From Lonepinella koalarum (GTDB lineage Bacteria > Pseudomonadota > Gammaproteobacteria > Enterobacterales > Pasteurellaceae): a DNA stretch of 64,000 bases. Under the pieces are notes generated by a model. That model saw only the letters and a list, made by a program, of their open reading frames with translations. It searched no databases and was not told the origin of the DNA. Positions 1 through 7,988 of the stretch are shown in pieces (position 1 is the stretch's first letter; the number at the start of each line of letters is the position of its first letter). The DNA lies in the NCBI RefSeq assembly GCF_042926695.1, contig NZ_CP170642.1, positions 186,001 through 250,000 on the forward strand. Direction: 5' to 3'. The translations under genes were made by a program, and so were the position numbers.

Positions 1-786
1 AAAAAAGCATTAGTTGAAGCGAACGGTGACATCGAATTAGCGATCGACAATATGCGTAAATCTGGTCAAGCAAAAGCGGCTAAGAAAGCAGGTCGTATTG
101 CAGCAGAAGGCGTTATTCTTGCTCGTATCGGTGCAGGTTTTGGTGTATTAGTTGAAATGAACTGTGAAACTGACTTCGTCGCAAAAGATGCTGGTTTCCT
201 AGGTTTAGCCAATGAAGTGGCTGACTATGCTGTAGCTAACAAAGGTATTTCAATCGAAGATTTAGCTAAACACTTCGAAGAAAAACGTGCTGCATTAGTA
301 GCAAAAATCGGTGAAAACATGACGGTTCGCCGTGTTCAATTCTTAGAAGGCACAGAAATCGGTTCATACTTACACGGTGCGAAAATCGGTGTATTAGTTG
401 CAGGTCAAAACGCTAATGAAGAATTATTGAAAAAAGTGGCAATGCACGTAGCGGCAAGCCGTCCTGACTTCGTTAATCCTGAAGATGTACCTGCGGCAGT
501 GGTTGCTCACGAACGTGAAATTCAAGTAGATATCGCTATGCAATCTGGTAAACCACGTGAAATCGCAGAAAAAATGGTTGAAGGTCGTATGAAAAAATTC
601 ACTGGCGAAGTATCATTAACAGGTCAACCGTTTGTTATGGATCCATCACAATCAGTGGGCGATTTCTTAAAAGCCGCTGGTGCGACAGTGACTAACTTCA
701 TTCGTTTAGAAGTGGGTGAAGGTATTGAGAAAAAAGAAGAAGATTTTGCGGCTGAAGTGGCTAAAATCACTGGCGGAAACGCTTAA
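1..786 (+). CDS. tsf: Elongation factor Ts, 5' end missing
   Basis: Guanine-nucleotide exchange factor that recycles EF-Tu during translation. The reading frame is open from base 1, so the gene starts before the window and the internal ATG at 52 is not the start. The visible part has the core segment 'MNCETDFVAK', which contains the TDF motif that contacts EF-Tu, and the C-terminal repeat of that domain around 'VAMHVAASRP'. The frame ends at a TAA at 784-786. In this family tsf usually follows rpsB, which would lie just outside the window. pyrH and frr follow, as in other gammaproteobacteria. A very long hairpin separates tsf from pyrH. Identification is secure; only the first residues are absent. 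Confidence 0.97.
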   Translation, partial: KKALVEANGDIELAIDNMRKSGQAKAAKKAGRIAAEGVILARIGAGFGVLVEMNCETDFVAKDAGFLGLANEVADYAVANKGISIEDLAKHFEEKRAALVAKIGENMTVRRVQFLEGTEIGSYLHGAKIGVLVAGQNANEELLKKVAMHVAASRPDFVNPEDVPAAVVAHEREIQVDIAMQSGKPREIAEKMVEGRMKKFTGEVSLTGQPFVMDPSQSVGDFLKAAGATVTNFIRLEVGEGIEKKEEDFAAEVAKITGGNA

Positions 787-867
787 TTTGATCGATTAAG
801 TTAGCTGATTTTTATCATCTGTATTTCAAGTTCTAGATTTTTTATTTTAGTTTCTTGGAATACAGAT

Positions 868-935
868 TTTTTATCAATCCGAGCCGTAAAACACTGTCTT
901 TCAGGGTAGTATTTTACGGCTCGGATTGATAAAAA
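868..935. terminator. Long perfect inverted repeat between tsf and pyrH
   Basis: Bases 868-891 and 912-935 are perfect 24-bp reverse complements with a 20-base loop that can itself pair partly (894-896 with 901-903). The arms begin and end in runs of T and A, so the structure can end transcription from either direction. The rest of 787-1073 contains no gene. The stem is much longer than a usual intrinsic terminator. Confidence 0.75.
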
Positions 936-1029
936 TATATTCTTTTTTAAATGAAACATCCATAACTGCTGATTCCAACGAATTTCAAATAGATCTGCTA
1001 TGCCTATTTCCTGATAAGCAATGTTGCTT

Positions 1030-1035
1030 TATAAT
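1030..1035 (+). promoter_or_regulatory. Candidate -10 box for pyrH
   Basis: A perfect TATAAT lies 39 bases before the pyrH ATG and downstream of the long hairpin. The -35 region (about 1007-1013) is weak. An own promoter for pyrH after the terminator is plausible but not shown. Confidence 0.4.
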
Positions 1036-1073
1036 AGCAAGCATTTTATGTGGAGATCTTAAGGGATAGAAAA

Positions 1074-1790
1074 ATGAGCAAGCCAATTTATAAACGTATT
1101 TTACTTAAATTAAGTGGTGAAGCATTACAAGGTGATGAAGGCTTTGGTATTGATCCTTCTATTTTAGATAGAATGGCAATTGAAATCAAAGAGTTAGTCG
1201 AAATGGGCGTCGAAGTGGGGGTCGTGTTAGGTGGTGGTAACTTATTTCGCGGGGCAAAGCTTGCTAAAGCTGGTATGAACCGTGTCGTCGGCGACCATAT
1301 GGGTATGTTGGCAACTGTGATGAACGGCTTGGCAATGCGTGATGCGTTACACCGTGCTGATGTTAATGCGAAATTGATGTCGGCTTTCCAACTTAATGGT
1401 ATTTGCGATACTTATAACTGGTCTGAAGCGATCAAAATGTTACGTGAAAAACGTGTAGTGATTTTCTCTGCAGGCACAGGTAGTCCATTTTTTACCACCG
1501 ATTCCGCCGCTTGTTTACGTGGTATTGAAATTGAAGCTGATGTGGTATTGAAAGCCACTAAAGTAGATGGTGTGTATGACAGCGATCCTGCGAAAAATCC
1601 AAATGCCAAATTATTCCAAAAACTCACTTTTGCACAAGTGATTGAGAAAGAATTACAAGTAATGGATTTAGCCGCCTTTACTCTTGCTCGTGACCATGGT
1701 ATTCCAATTCGGGTATTTAATATGGGGAAATCAGGAGCATTACGTCAAGTGATTTTAGGTGAAAGTGAAGGGACCACAATCTCTGGTTAA
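1074..1790 (+). CDS. pyrH: UMP kinase
   Basis: Phosphorylates UMP to UDP with ATP; a hexameric cytosolic enzyme of pyrimidine nucleotide synthesis. It has the amino-acid-kinase fold: N-terminal 'KRILLKLSGEAL', the glycine loop 'VLGGGNLFRG', and the late 'ATKVDGVYDSDP' nucleotide-binding segment. A frame extension to 1050 exists, but the ATG at 1074 is chosen because it follows an AAGGGA ribosome site and gives the family's usual N-terminus and length (238 aa). It sits between tsf and frr, the conserved order. Only 68 bases separate it from frr, so the two are probably co-transcribed. Confidence 0.97.
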   Translation: MSKPIYKRILLKLSGEALQGDEGFGIDPSILDRMAIEIKELVEMGVEVGVVLGGGNLFRGAKLAKAGMNRVVGDHMGMLATVMNGLAMRDALHRADVNAKLMSAFQLNGICDTYNWSEAIKMLREKRVVIFSAGTGSPFFTTDSAACLRGIEIEADVVLKATKVDGVYDSDPAKNPNAKLFQKLTFAQVIEKELQVMDLAAFTLARDHGIPIRVFNMGKSGALRQVILGESEGTTISG

Positions 1791-1858
1791 GTTATTTTAG
1801 ATTAAGTATCATATTATTTATAAGTGCGGTAAAATTTTATTAAATTAAAGGAAAAACA

Positions 1859-2416
1859 ATGATTAACGAAATTAAAAAAGACACCCAAGATCGTATGGAA
1901 AAAAGCCTTGAAGCCTTAAAAGGGCATATTGCAAAAATCCGTACGGGACGAGCTCAACCCTCTTTGTTAGATGCGATTCAAGTGGAATACTACGGTTCAG
2001 CTACACCGTTACGTCAATTAGCTAACGTGGTAGCAGAAGATGCTCGTACGCTTGCGGTAACGGTTTTTGATCGTTCTTTAATTCAAGCAGTGGAAAAAGC
2101 GATTTTAACCTCTGATTTAGGTTTAAACCCATCTTCTGCTGGCACCACCATTCGTGTGCCATTACCTCCGTTAACCGAAGAACGTCGTCGTGATTTAATT
2201 AAATTAGTCAAAAGCGAAGGGGAACAAGGTAAAGTGGCAATTCGTAATGTTCGCCGTGACGCTAACGATAAAATCAAAGCCTTGTTAAAAGACAAAGAAA
2301 TCAGCGAAAACGATCAACGTAAAGCAGAAGAAGAAATCCAAAAAATCACTGATAGTTTCATTAAAAAAGTGGATGAAGTGTTAGCCGATAAAGAAAAAGA
2401 ATTATTGGATTTTTAG
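1859..2416 (+). CDS. frr: Ribosome recycling factor
   Basis: Splits the post-termination ribosome together with EF-G. The length of 185 aa is exactly typical. Family signatures are visible: 'HIAKIRTGRAQPSLLD' near the N-terminus, 'TIRVPLPPLTEERRRDL' in the middle, and the charged C-terminal helix of the three-helix bundle. The start ATG follows AAAGGAAAA. It is third in the tsf-pyrH-frr order. A DNA uptake signal (1822-1830) lies in the short gap before it. No anomaly was seen. Confidence 0.98.
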   Translation: MINEIKKDTQDRMEKSLEALKGHIAKIRTGRAQPSLLDAIQVEYYGSATPLRQLANVVAEDARTLAVTVFDRSLIQAVEKAILTSDLGLNPSSAGTTIRVPLPPLTEERRRDLIKLVKSEGEQGKVAIRNVRRDANDKIKALLKDKEISENDQRKAEEEIQKITDSFIKKVDEVLADKEKELLDF

Positions 2417-2447
2417 AGATATTTAACTTAAATACAGTTAGATGCAT

Positions 2448-2478
2448 GTAGGGGCGGACATAACGGTCTGTACCCTAC
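2448..2478. repeat. Small hairpin after frr
   Basis: GTAGGG at 2448-2453 pairs with CCCTAC at 2473-2478, and inner bases can pair further (GGAC with GTCT). No T run follows, so this is more likely an mRNA 3' structure than a proven terminator. Confidence 0.35.
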
Positions 2479-2488
2479 GACATAACCT

Positions 2489-2986
2489 ATGCAAAACGAT
2501 CAATTTCGTTCTCTCAAAATGCAAGTGCAACGCCGTTTGTCAGCTTGTTTACAACTGGCGGAAACCCATTTTCAACGGCAATTTCCTAAGCCAGCAGTGA
2601 GCTATGATGTTCGTGGTTTAAAAGCAGGCGTTGCCTATCTGCAACAAAACTTAATCAAATTAAACCGCACTTTATTACTGGAAAACCCCAACGAATTTAT
2701 CCACCAAGTTGTTCCCCATGAATTAGCCCATTTATTAGTGTATCAACTCTTTGGTCGCGTTAAACCACATGGTAAAGAATGGCAAGGATTGATGCAAAAT
2801 TTATTTCACTTACCCGCAGATACCTGTCATCAATTTGATGTGCAATCAGTACAGGGGAAAACCTATGCTTATGATTGTGGTTGTCAAATTCATCAGCTTA
2901 GCCAACGCCGACATCATAAAATGATGCGAGAAAGTGCGGTGTATTTTTGTAAATTTTGTGGCGGGAAATTAGAATTCTGTGATTAA
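2489..2986 (+). CDS. sprT: SprT family zinc metalloprotease-like protein
   Basis: 165 aa, the same length as E. coli SprT. The zinc-protease signature HELAH occurs in 'VVPHELAHLLVY', and a C-terminal zinc-ribbon-like part contains CGC and CKFCGG cysteine pairs. The family is related to eukaryotic Spartan, which cuts DNA-protein crosslinks, but the role of bacterial SprT is poorly known. The gene follows frr and precedes an Opa-like gene; a sprT-opa pairing is also known in Haemophilus influenzae. A DNA uptake signal (2932-2940) lies inside the coding region near its end. The family assignment is certain and the physiological role is not. Confidence 0.92.
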   Translation: MQNDQFRSLKMQVQRRLSACLQLAETHFQRQFPKPAVSYDVRGLKAGVAYLQQNLIKLNRTLLLENPNEFIHQVVPHELAHLLVYQLFGRVKPHGKEWQGLMQNLFHLPADTCHQFDVQSVQGKTYAYDCGCQIHQLSQRRHHKMMRESAVYFCKFCGGKLEFCD

Positions 2987-2993
2987 TATCACC
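2978..2993. promoter_or_regulatory. CRP-binding site upstream of the Opa-like gene
   Basis: TGTGA-N6-TCACC matches the CRP consensus at nine of ten half-site positions and overlaps the end of sprT. A possible -10 (TATACT, 3033-3038) puts the centre of the site near -60, close to the class I position. The best -35-like hexamer, TTGATG (3007-3012), has a long 20-base spacer, which is compatible with an activator-dependent promoter. Confidence 0.6.
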
Positions 2994-3076
2994 TTTTTGG
3001 GTAGAATTGATGATTTATATTTTTTATCAGGTTATACTAAGAAGATATTTTCTTTTCATTACAAAGGGGTATTACT

Positions 3077-3628
3077 ATGAAAAAAACAACATTAGCAATG
3101 ATGATTGGCATTTTAGCCGTAGCCACTTCTGCAAGCGCTAGCAACTGGTATGCGCAAGGGGACTTAGGCTATGCAAAAGACAAATTTACGTCTTACTCTG
3201 ATTTAGATGAAAGTAAATTCGAGCCACGCGTTAGCCTAGGTTATGATTTTAGCGATTTTCGTTTGGCGGTAGATTATACTCATCATGGTAAATTCAGCGG
3301 GACAACCAATAACATGAATCATACTTCGGCTAAAATCTATGGCATTGGTTTTTCTGCCCTTTATGATGTTGACATTAACACTGAAATTAAACCTTATGTC
3401 GGTGTGCGTTTAGCTTCAAATGTGTTTAAAATTGATAATAATTCAGGGGCGAATTTTGACAGTAAAACACAAACCAAATTTGGTTATGGCGCAATTGTGG
3501 GTGGTCAATATAAGTTAGATGCAAACTGGGTCGTAAATGGTGGCATTGAATACAATCGTTTAGGTTCATTTAATGATACCAAAGTAAACAATTACGGAGC
3601 CAAAGTTGGTCTTCGTTACAACTTCTAA
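3077..3628 (+). CDS. Opa-like outer-membrane beta-barrel protein
   Basis: 183 aa with a clear Sec signal peptide (MKKTTLAMMIGILAVATSASA, cleaved after ASA). The mature part alternates amphipathic strands and polar loops (for example 'RVSLGYDFSDFRLAVDYTH') and ends in 'LRYNF', a terminal aromatic recognised by the BAM complex. This is the porin_4/OmpA-like eight-stranded barrel family annotated as opacity protein in Haemophilus. Its function is probably surface contact, but the ligand is unknown. It has its own promoter region with a CRP-like site and is followed by a strong terminator, so it is probably monocistronic. No repeat tract indicating phase variation was seen in the gene. Confidence 0.88.
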   Translation: MKKTTLAMMIGILAVATSASASNWYAQGDLGYAKDKFTSYSDLDESKFEPRVSLGYDFSDFRLAVDYTHHGKFSGTTNNMNHTSAKIYGIGFSALYDVDINTEIKPYVGVRLASNVFKIDNNSGANFDSKTQTKFGYGAIVGGQYKLDANWVVNGGIEYNRLGSFNDTKVNNYGAKVGLRYNF

Positions 3629-3660
3629 TTTTTCTTAGCCACAGCGTGGCGTAATATGCT

Positions 3661-3690
3661 TAACCCCGTACGTAAGTGCGGGGTTTTTTG
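3661..3690 (+). terminator. Terminator after the Opa-like gene (repeat core, copy 1)
   Basis: AACCCCG pairs with CGGGGTT, extended to a 10-bp stem over a GTAA loop and followed by TTTTTT. The 24-base core 3661-3684 is repeated at 30781-30804 (one change) and 61641-61664 (identical). Confidence 0.9.
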
Positions 3691-3723
3691 TATCCTACAT
3701 TTTAACTTTTTCTTGTCTTAAAA

Positions 3724-3751
3724 CTTGAAATTTACATTTTTAACCTAATCT
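3724..3751 (+). promoter_or_regulatory. Putative sigma-32 promoter of htpG
   Basis: CTTGAA (3724-3729), 14 bases, then CCTAATCT (3744-3751), against the consensus CTTGAA / CCCCATNT. The -35 is perfect and the -10 is partial. The known heat-shock control of htpG supports the reading. Confidence 0.5.
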
Positions 3752-3795
3752 ATTTACCCATACTTTATTCACTAATTCAATTTAAGGAAAATAAA

Positions 3796-5676
3796 ATGAG
3801 CAAAAATCAAGAAACTCGTGGCTTTCAATCGGAAATGAAACAATTATTGCATCTGATGATTCACTCACTTTATTCAAATAAAGAAATCTTCTTACGTGAG
3901 TTAATTTCCAATGCCTCTGATGCCGCCGATAAATTACGCTTTAAGGCCCTATCAGCACCAGAGCTTTATGAGGGCGATGGCGATTTGCATGTTCGCATTA
4001 AATTTGATGAAAGCAAAGGCACCTTGACCATTAGCGATAATGGGATTGGGATGAATCGTGAGCAGATTATTGATAATCTCGGTACGGTGGCAAAATCAGG
4101 CACCAAAGAATTTTTAACCGCACTTGGGCAAGATCAAGCGAAAAATAGCCAACTCATCGGGCAATTTGGGGTCGGTTTCTATTCGGCTTTTATTGTGGCA
4201 GACAAAGTGGAAGTGCGTAGCCGTGCGGCAGGTGAGCCTGCGGAAAATGGCGTGCTTTGGATCTCAAATGGTGAGGGCGAATACACCGTTGAAGATATTG
4301 AGAAAAAACAACGTGGTACAGAAATTACTTTATTCTTGCGTGAAGATGAAAAAGAATTTTTAAACGATTGGCGATTACGTGAGATTATCGGCAAATATTC
4401 CGATCATATTGGCTTACCAGTGGAAATTCTTGCCAAAGAATATGATGATGAGGGCAAAGAAACGGGTGTAAAATGGGAAAAAATCAACAAAGCCCAAGCC
4501 TTGTGGACAAGATCCAAAGGTGAAATTTCTGATGACGAATATAAGGAATTTTATAAACATTTAAGCCACGATTTTGCCGATCCATTGTTATGGCAACACA
4601 ATAAAGTAGAGGGAAATCAAGAATATACCAGCCTGCTTTATGTGCCAAGCAAAGCCCCGTGGGATTTATTTAACCGTGAGCAAAAACACGGTTTGAAACT
4701 CTATGTACAACGCGTGTTTATTATGGACGATGCGGAAGTGTTTATGCCGAATTACTTGCGTTTTATGAAAGGCTTGTTAGACAGCAACGATTTGCCATTA
4801 AACGTTTCTCGTGAAATTTTGCAAGATAACAAAACCACGGCAGCATTGCGTAAAGCCTTGACCAAACGTTCGTTACAAATGTTGGAAAAATTAGCCAAAG
4901 ACGATAATGAAAAATATCTTGCTTTCTGGAAAGAATTTGGCTTAGTGTTAAAAGAGGGTGTGGCAGAAGATTTTGCCAACAAAGAGCAGATTGCGAAACT
5001 TTACCGCTTCGCTTCGAGCAAAACGGACAGTTCTGAGCAAAATGTATCTTTTGAAGACTATATCAGTCGAATGAAAGACGGGCAAAAAGCCATTTACTAC
5101 ATCACCGCAGACAGCTATACCGCAGCGAAAAATAGTCCGCATTTGGAATTATTCAACAAAAAAGACATTGAAGTGTTGTTGCTTTCCGATCGTATTGATG
5201 AATGGATGCTCAGCTATTTAACCGAATTTGACAGTAAGCCATTACAGCCGATCACTAAAGCGGATTTGGATTTAGGCGATTTGGCAGATAAACAAGATGA
5301 CAGCCAAAAAGCAGCGGAAAAAGAGCTAGGTTCGTTTGTGGAGCGTGTCAAAACCTTATTGGGCGAACGTGTTAAAGACGTGCGTTTAACCCACCGTTTG
5401 ACCGATACACCAGCGGTTGTATCTACGGATAACGATCAAATGACCACCCAAATGGCAAAACTTTTTGCCATGAGCGGTCAGCCTGTGCCAGAAGTGAAAT
5501 ACACTTTTGAGCTGAATCCTGAGCATAGTTTAGTGAAAAAAGTCGCTGATCTGACAGACGAAAGCGAATTTGCTAACTGGGTCGAATTATTGCTCGAACA
5601 AGCGATGTTTGCGGAACGGGGAACGTTGGAAAATCCAACCGCGTTTATTAAGCGAATGAATGGTTTATTAAAATAG
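3796..5676 (+). CDS. htpG: Chaperone protein HtpG (bacterial Hsp90)
   Basis: ATP-dependent dimeric cytosolic chaperone, 626 aa, typical length. The N-terminal GHKL ATPase domain shows 'ELISNASDAADKLR' (catalytic Glu and Asn), 'ISDNGIGM' and 'GQFGVGFYSAF'. The middle domain has 'YVQRVFIMDD' and 'LPLNVSREILQ', with the arginine that contacts ATP, and the C-terminal dimerisation domain follows. The ATG has an AAGGAAAA ribosome site. A sigma-32-like promoter lies about 45 bases upstream and a symmetric terminator follows, so the gene is monocistronic. No unusual feature was seen. Confidence 0.98.
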   Translation: MSKNQETRGFQSEMKQLLHLMIHSLYSNKEIFLRELISNASDAADKLRFKALSAPELYEGDGDLHVRIKFDESKGTLTISDNGIGMNREQIIDNLGTVAKSGTKEFLTALGQDQAKNSQLIGQFGVGFYSAFIVADKVEVRSRAAGEPAENGVLWISNGEGEYTVEDIEKKQRGTEITLFLREDEKEFLNDWRLREIIGKYSDHIGLPVEILAKEYDDEGKETGVKWEKINKAQALWTRSKGEISDDEYKEFYKHLSHDFADPLLWQHNKVEGNQEYTSLLYVPSKAPWDLFNREQKHGLKLYVQRVFIMDDAEVFMPNYLRFMKGLLDSNDLPLNVSREILQDNKTTAALRKALTKRSLQMLEKLAKDDNEKYLAFWKEFGLVLKEGVAEDFANKEQIAKLYRFASSKTDSSEQNVSFEDYISRMKDGQKAIYYITADSYTAAKNSPHLELFNKKDIEVLLLSDRIDEWMLSYLTEFDSKPLQPITKADLDLGDLADKQDDSQKAAEKELGSFVERVKTLLGERVKDVRLTHRLTDTPAVVSTDNDQMTTQMAKLFAMSGQPVPEVKYTFELNPEHSLVKKVADLTDESEFANWVELLLEQAMFAERGTLENPTAFIKRMNGLLK

Positions 5677-5698
5677 GATTAATTTTTAACACTCATGC

Positions 5699-5729
5699 TA
5701 AGGGGAACTTTCATCGTTCCCCTTATGTT
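5699..5729. terminator. Bidirectional terminator between htpG and brnA
   Basis: TAAGGGGAAC (5699-5708) and GTTCCCCTTA (5716-5725) form a perfect 10-bp stem with a 7-base loop, followed by TGTTTCTT. It lies between convergent genes. Confidence 0.85.
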
Positions 5730-5731
5730 TC

Positions 5732-6025
5732 TTAATGTGATGCAATCCATTCAAGCAAAGCACTGTTCATACGAGTTTGCCACCCTTTACCTGTGGCTTT
5801 GAAGTATTGCAGGATACTATTATCAAGACGAATCGTGACCGATTTTTTCGGATTGGCTAAACGTGGTCGCCCTAATTTTTCCCTGAGATCATGTAAATCT
5901 GAACTCACCACCGCATTATCCCAATCAAATACTTGCTCTGAATCATCTTTTGCAACGGTTTCGGGAGCGTTGGCAAGCAGGGATTTTTTATTGATAAATG
6001 GTATTGATAAATTTTCTTGTTTCAT
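5732..6025 (-). CDS. brnA: BrnA family antitoxin
   Basis: 97 aa. The C-terminal half has the BrnA ribbon-helix-helix signature: 'KKSVTIRLDNSILQYFKATGKGWQTRMN', then a last helix ending 'LEWIASH'. BrnA neutralises the BrnT ribonuclease and represses its own operon as a BrnT-BrnA complex. The start at 6025 is chosen over a longer frame (6136) because AGGCGGA precedes it. It overlaps the end of brnT by 38 bases, the usual toxin-first arrangement. It converges on htpG, with a terminator between. Family identity is strong; activity is inferred from the family. Confidence 0.9.
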   Translation of the reverse strand: MKQENLSIPFINKKSLLANAPETVAKDDSEQVFDWDNAVVSSDLHDLREKLGRPRLANPKKSVTIRLDNSILQYFKATGKGWQTRMNSALLEWIASH

Positions 6026-6260
6026 ATTTGTCCGCCTGTCTGATTGAAATAATATGAGGGACTTCTCTGTCAACCCAAACCATAAATACAACTTGATGGT
6101 GCAATATGCCATAACTTTGTAGCCGTTGCTCACCATAAAAAAGCCTTTTATCTTCTATGGTAAGCATGGGATGATCAAAAATTACTTCACAGCCAACAAA
6201 GTCGATGCTGTGCTTAGTGATATTGGTTATTCGCTTATTCTCATCATAGCTAATTAACAT
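5988..6260 (-). CDS. brnT: BrnT family ribonuclease toxin
   Basis: 90 aa from the ATG at 6260; a frame extension to 6314 has no better ribosome site. The family pattern is present: 'YDENKRITNITKHSIDF' near the N-terminus (the lysine-histidine-x-x-aspartate-phenylalanine signature), then 'VDREVPHIISIRQADKYETRKFI', matching the conserved arginine and 'R-x-A...E' end of BrnT. BrnT is a type II toxin with a RelE-like fold that cleaves RNA and stops translation. It is the first gene of the brnTA operon. No frameshift or truncation is seen, so the pair appears intact. The flanking DNA is notably AT-rich, which fits an acquired module. Confidence 0.88.
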   Translation of the reverse strand: MLISYDENKRITNITKHSIDFVGCEVIFDHPMLTIEDKRLFYGEQRLQSYGILHHQVVFMVWVDREVPHIISIRQADKYETRKFINTIYQ

Positions 6261-6505
6261 TTGAATGCTCACAAGTTGTTTAATAATTGTACGTACAAAA
6301 AAGAGGTATGTCAAACTTAGAAAATAATAGGGAGCTTACCTGTATTGATAATATCCTGCTATGTTTTACCTCGGTTTTTGGAATGAAGATCACAAAAATA
6401 AGCGATAAATTTAAGCATGAGTTAATTTACTATGTTGTTGTACTTGAATTGTACATTCAGACCTTATTATTGTATATTTACAACAATTTTTTAGATTATA
6501 CGATT

Positions 6506-7222
6506 ATGACAACACTCATTGCCTACGCCAATATCCAACAATCTTTCCCTTTGGGGAAGATGCCTTTGGCGCTTGTTCCTGAAAAGCTCCGTTTGTTAAC
6601 TAAAAATAGCAATTTGCGCGTACAACAACGCCATCGTTGTCGTCAACTTGCGCACTTTTTATTGTGGACATTAGCCCAAAAAGCGGAAATTAACACCGCA
6701 CTTTTGGGGCAAATTTATCATACAGCAAGCGGTCGTCCGCAATTTCCTATAGACAATATTGATTTTAATATTAGCCATTCTGGGGATTGGGTGGCGGTGG
6801 TGTTAAATGTAGCAAAAGATGAAAAATGTGCGGTGGGAATTGATATAGAATGTTCCAAAAAAAAACGAAATTACACCGCACTTTTACAGCATTTTGCATC
6901 ACCTGATGAACAGCACTGGTTTACTCGACAGCTCAATGCAGAACAAGCCTTTTATCGTATTTGGTGTTTGCGAGAAGCTATTTTAAAATCTCAAGGTGTG
7001 GGGATTGTAAAATTGAGTGAAGTACAGCACGATCCTGTGGCTAAAACTTTGCATTCCGCCTATTGTCCACAAGGACAATTAACCTTTAGTTCCGAGTTAC
7101 CTTTCTATTTAGCCGTTTTTGCCGAGCAAAGTGCGGTGCAAAATGCGCAATATTTTTGCTGGCAAGAAAATCGCTTACATCAAAATCAGTTAAAAAATGT
7201 CCTAATTTATACGGTTAATTAA
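6506..7222 (+). CDS. 4'-phosphopantetheinyl transferase (Sfp/AcpT type)
   Basis: 238 aa. Transfers phosphopantetheine from CoA to a carrier protein serine. Motifs: 'NISHSGDWVAVVL' (P2-like), 'VGIDIE' with the magnesium-binding acidic residues, and 'WCLREAILKSQGVG', where the usual W-x-x-K-E-A has arginine for lysine. The frame is open from 6287, but ATG 6506 gives the family's N-terminus; the extra upstream residues look like AT-rich intergenic DNA. No polyketide, siderophore or second carrier-protein cluster is in the window, so the target is probably the fatty-acid carrier or something encoded elsewhere. A run of nine A occurs within the gene at 6857-6865. Confidence 0.85.
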   Translation: MTTLIAYANIQQSFPLGKMPLALVPEKLRLLTKNSNLRVQQRHRCRQLAHFLLWTLAQKAEINTALLGQIYHTASGRPQFPIDNIDFNISHSGDWVAVVLNVAKDEKCAVGIDIECSKKKRNYTALLQHFASPDEQHWFTRQLNAEQAFYRIWCLREAILKSQGVGIVKLSEVQHDPVAKTLHSAYCPQGQLTFSSELPFYLAVFAEQSAVQNAQYFCWQENRLHQNQLKNVLIYTVN

Positions 7223-7239
7223 TCAAAATAAAAATTTTT

Positions 7240-7255
7240 TGTGACCTAGTTCAAA
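7240..7255. promoter_or_regulatory. CRP-like site upstream of nudF-cpdA
   Basis: TGTGA-N6-TCAAA: one half-site is perfect and the other has three of five matches. It lies about 57-60 bases before the likely transcription start of nudF-cpdA. Confidence 0.5.
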
Positions 7256-7269
7256 TAATTAAAAAAAAA

Positions 7270-7297
7270 TTGAAACATTATTTTATTTTTTTAGTAT
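7270..7297 (+). promoter_or_regulatory. Candidate promoter of nudF-cpdA
   Basis: TTGAAA (7270-7275), 16 bases, then TAGTAT (7292-7297). The -35 differs from TTGACA in one base and the -10 is moderate. Confidence 0.45.
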
Positions 7298-7338
7298 GCT
7301 AATGCAAGTTTAATTTTATAAGATTAGGAAGCCGTATT

Positions 7339-7959
7339 ATGCCTAACATTAATCAATTTACCCAAAATGATATTGAGATTGTGAATGAAACCTTGTTATA
7401 TAAGGGTTTCTTTAAACTTAAAAAAATTCAATTCCGACATAAATTATTTGCCGGTGGAACCAGTGGCATTGTGACACGAGAATTATTAGTCAAAGGCGCC
7501 GCATCTGCTGTCATTGCCTATGATCCTGAGCGAGATAGCGTTGTATTAGTAGAACAGGTTCGCATCGGAGCTTATAACCCAGCATTACCGAATTCACCTT
7601 GGTTATTAGAGTTGATTGCTGGCATGGTGGAAGAGGGGGAAAGTCCTGAAACCGTGGCATTGCGAGAAAGTCAAGAAGAAGCGGGAGTAGAAATTACCCA
7701 TTTACAACATGCTTTGAGCGTTTGGGATAGTCCGGGCGGTGTGATTGAACGAATTCATTTATTCGCTGGCAAAGTAGACAGTAGCAAGGCCACAGGCTTA
7801 CATGGATTAGCGGATGAAAATGAAGATATAAAAGTACATGTAGTGAGCCGAGAAACGGCTTATCAATGGTTGCAACAAGGTAAAATTGACAACGGTATTG
7901 CCGTTATAGGATTACAATGGTTGCAGTTAAATTACCTTAATTTGCAACAACAATGGTGA
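7339..7959 (+). CDS. nudF: ADP-ribose pyrophosphatase (Nudix)
   Basis: 206 aa. Hydrolyses ADP-ribose to AMP and ribose 5-phosphate. The Nudix box is complete: 'GMVEEGESPETVALRESQEEAGV', shown here only to its core GX5EX7REX2EEXG pattern. The N-terminal 'LLYKGFFKLKKI' and the mid segment 'VLVEQVRIGAY' match E. coli NudF. It is first of a two-gene operon with cpdA (29 bases apart), an order also found in E. coli. A promoter with a CRP-like site lies upstream. No anomaly was seen. Confidence 0.95.
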   Translation: MPNINQFTQNDIEIVNETLLYKGFFKLKKIQFRHKLFAGGTSGIVTRELLVKGAASAVIAYDPERDSVVLVEQVRIGAYNPALPNSPWLLELIAGMVEEGESPETVALRESQEEAGVEITHLQHALSVWDSPGGVIERIHLFAGKVDSSKATGLHGLADENEDIKVHVVSRETAYQWLQQGKIDNGIAVIGLQWLQLNYLNLQQQW

Positions 7960-7988
7960 TAGTTTAGACGTTTAAGGGGATTGTAATC

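Noticed and set aside
6287..6505. N-terminal extension of the phosphopantetheinyl transferase
   Set aside because: The extra 73 codons have very low G+C and give no conserved sequence; the family starts at MTTLIAYA.
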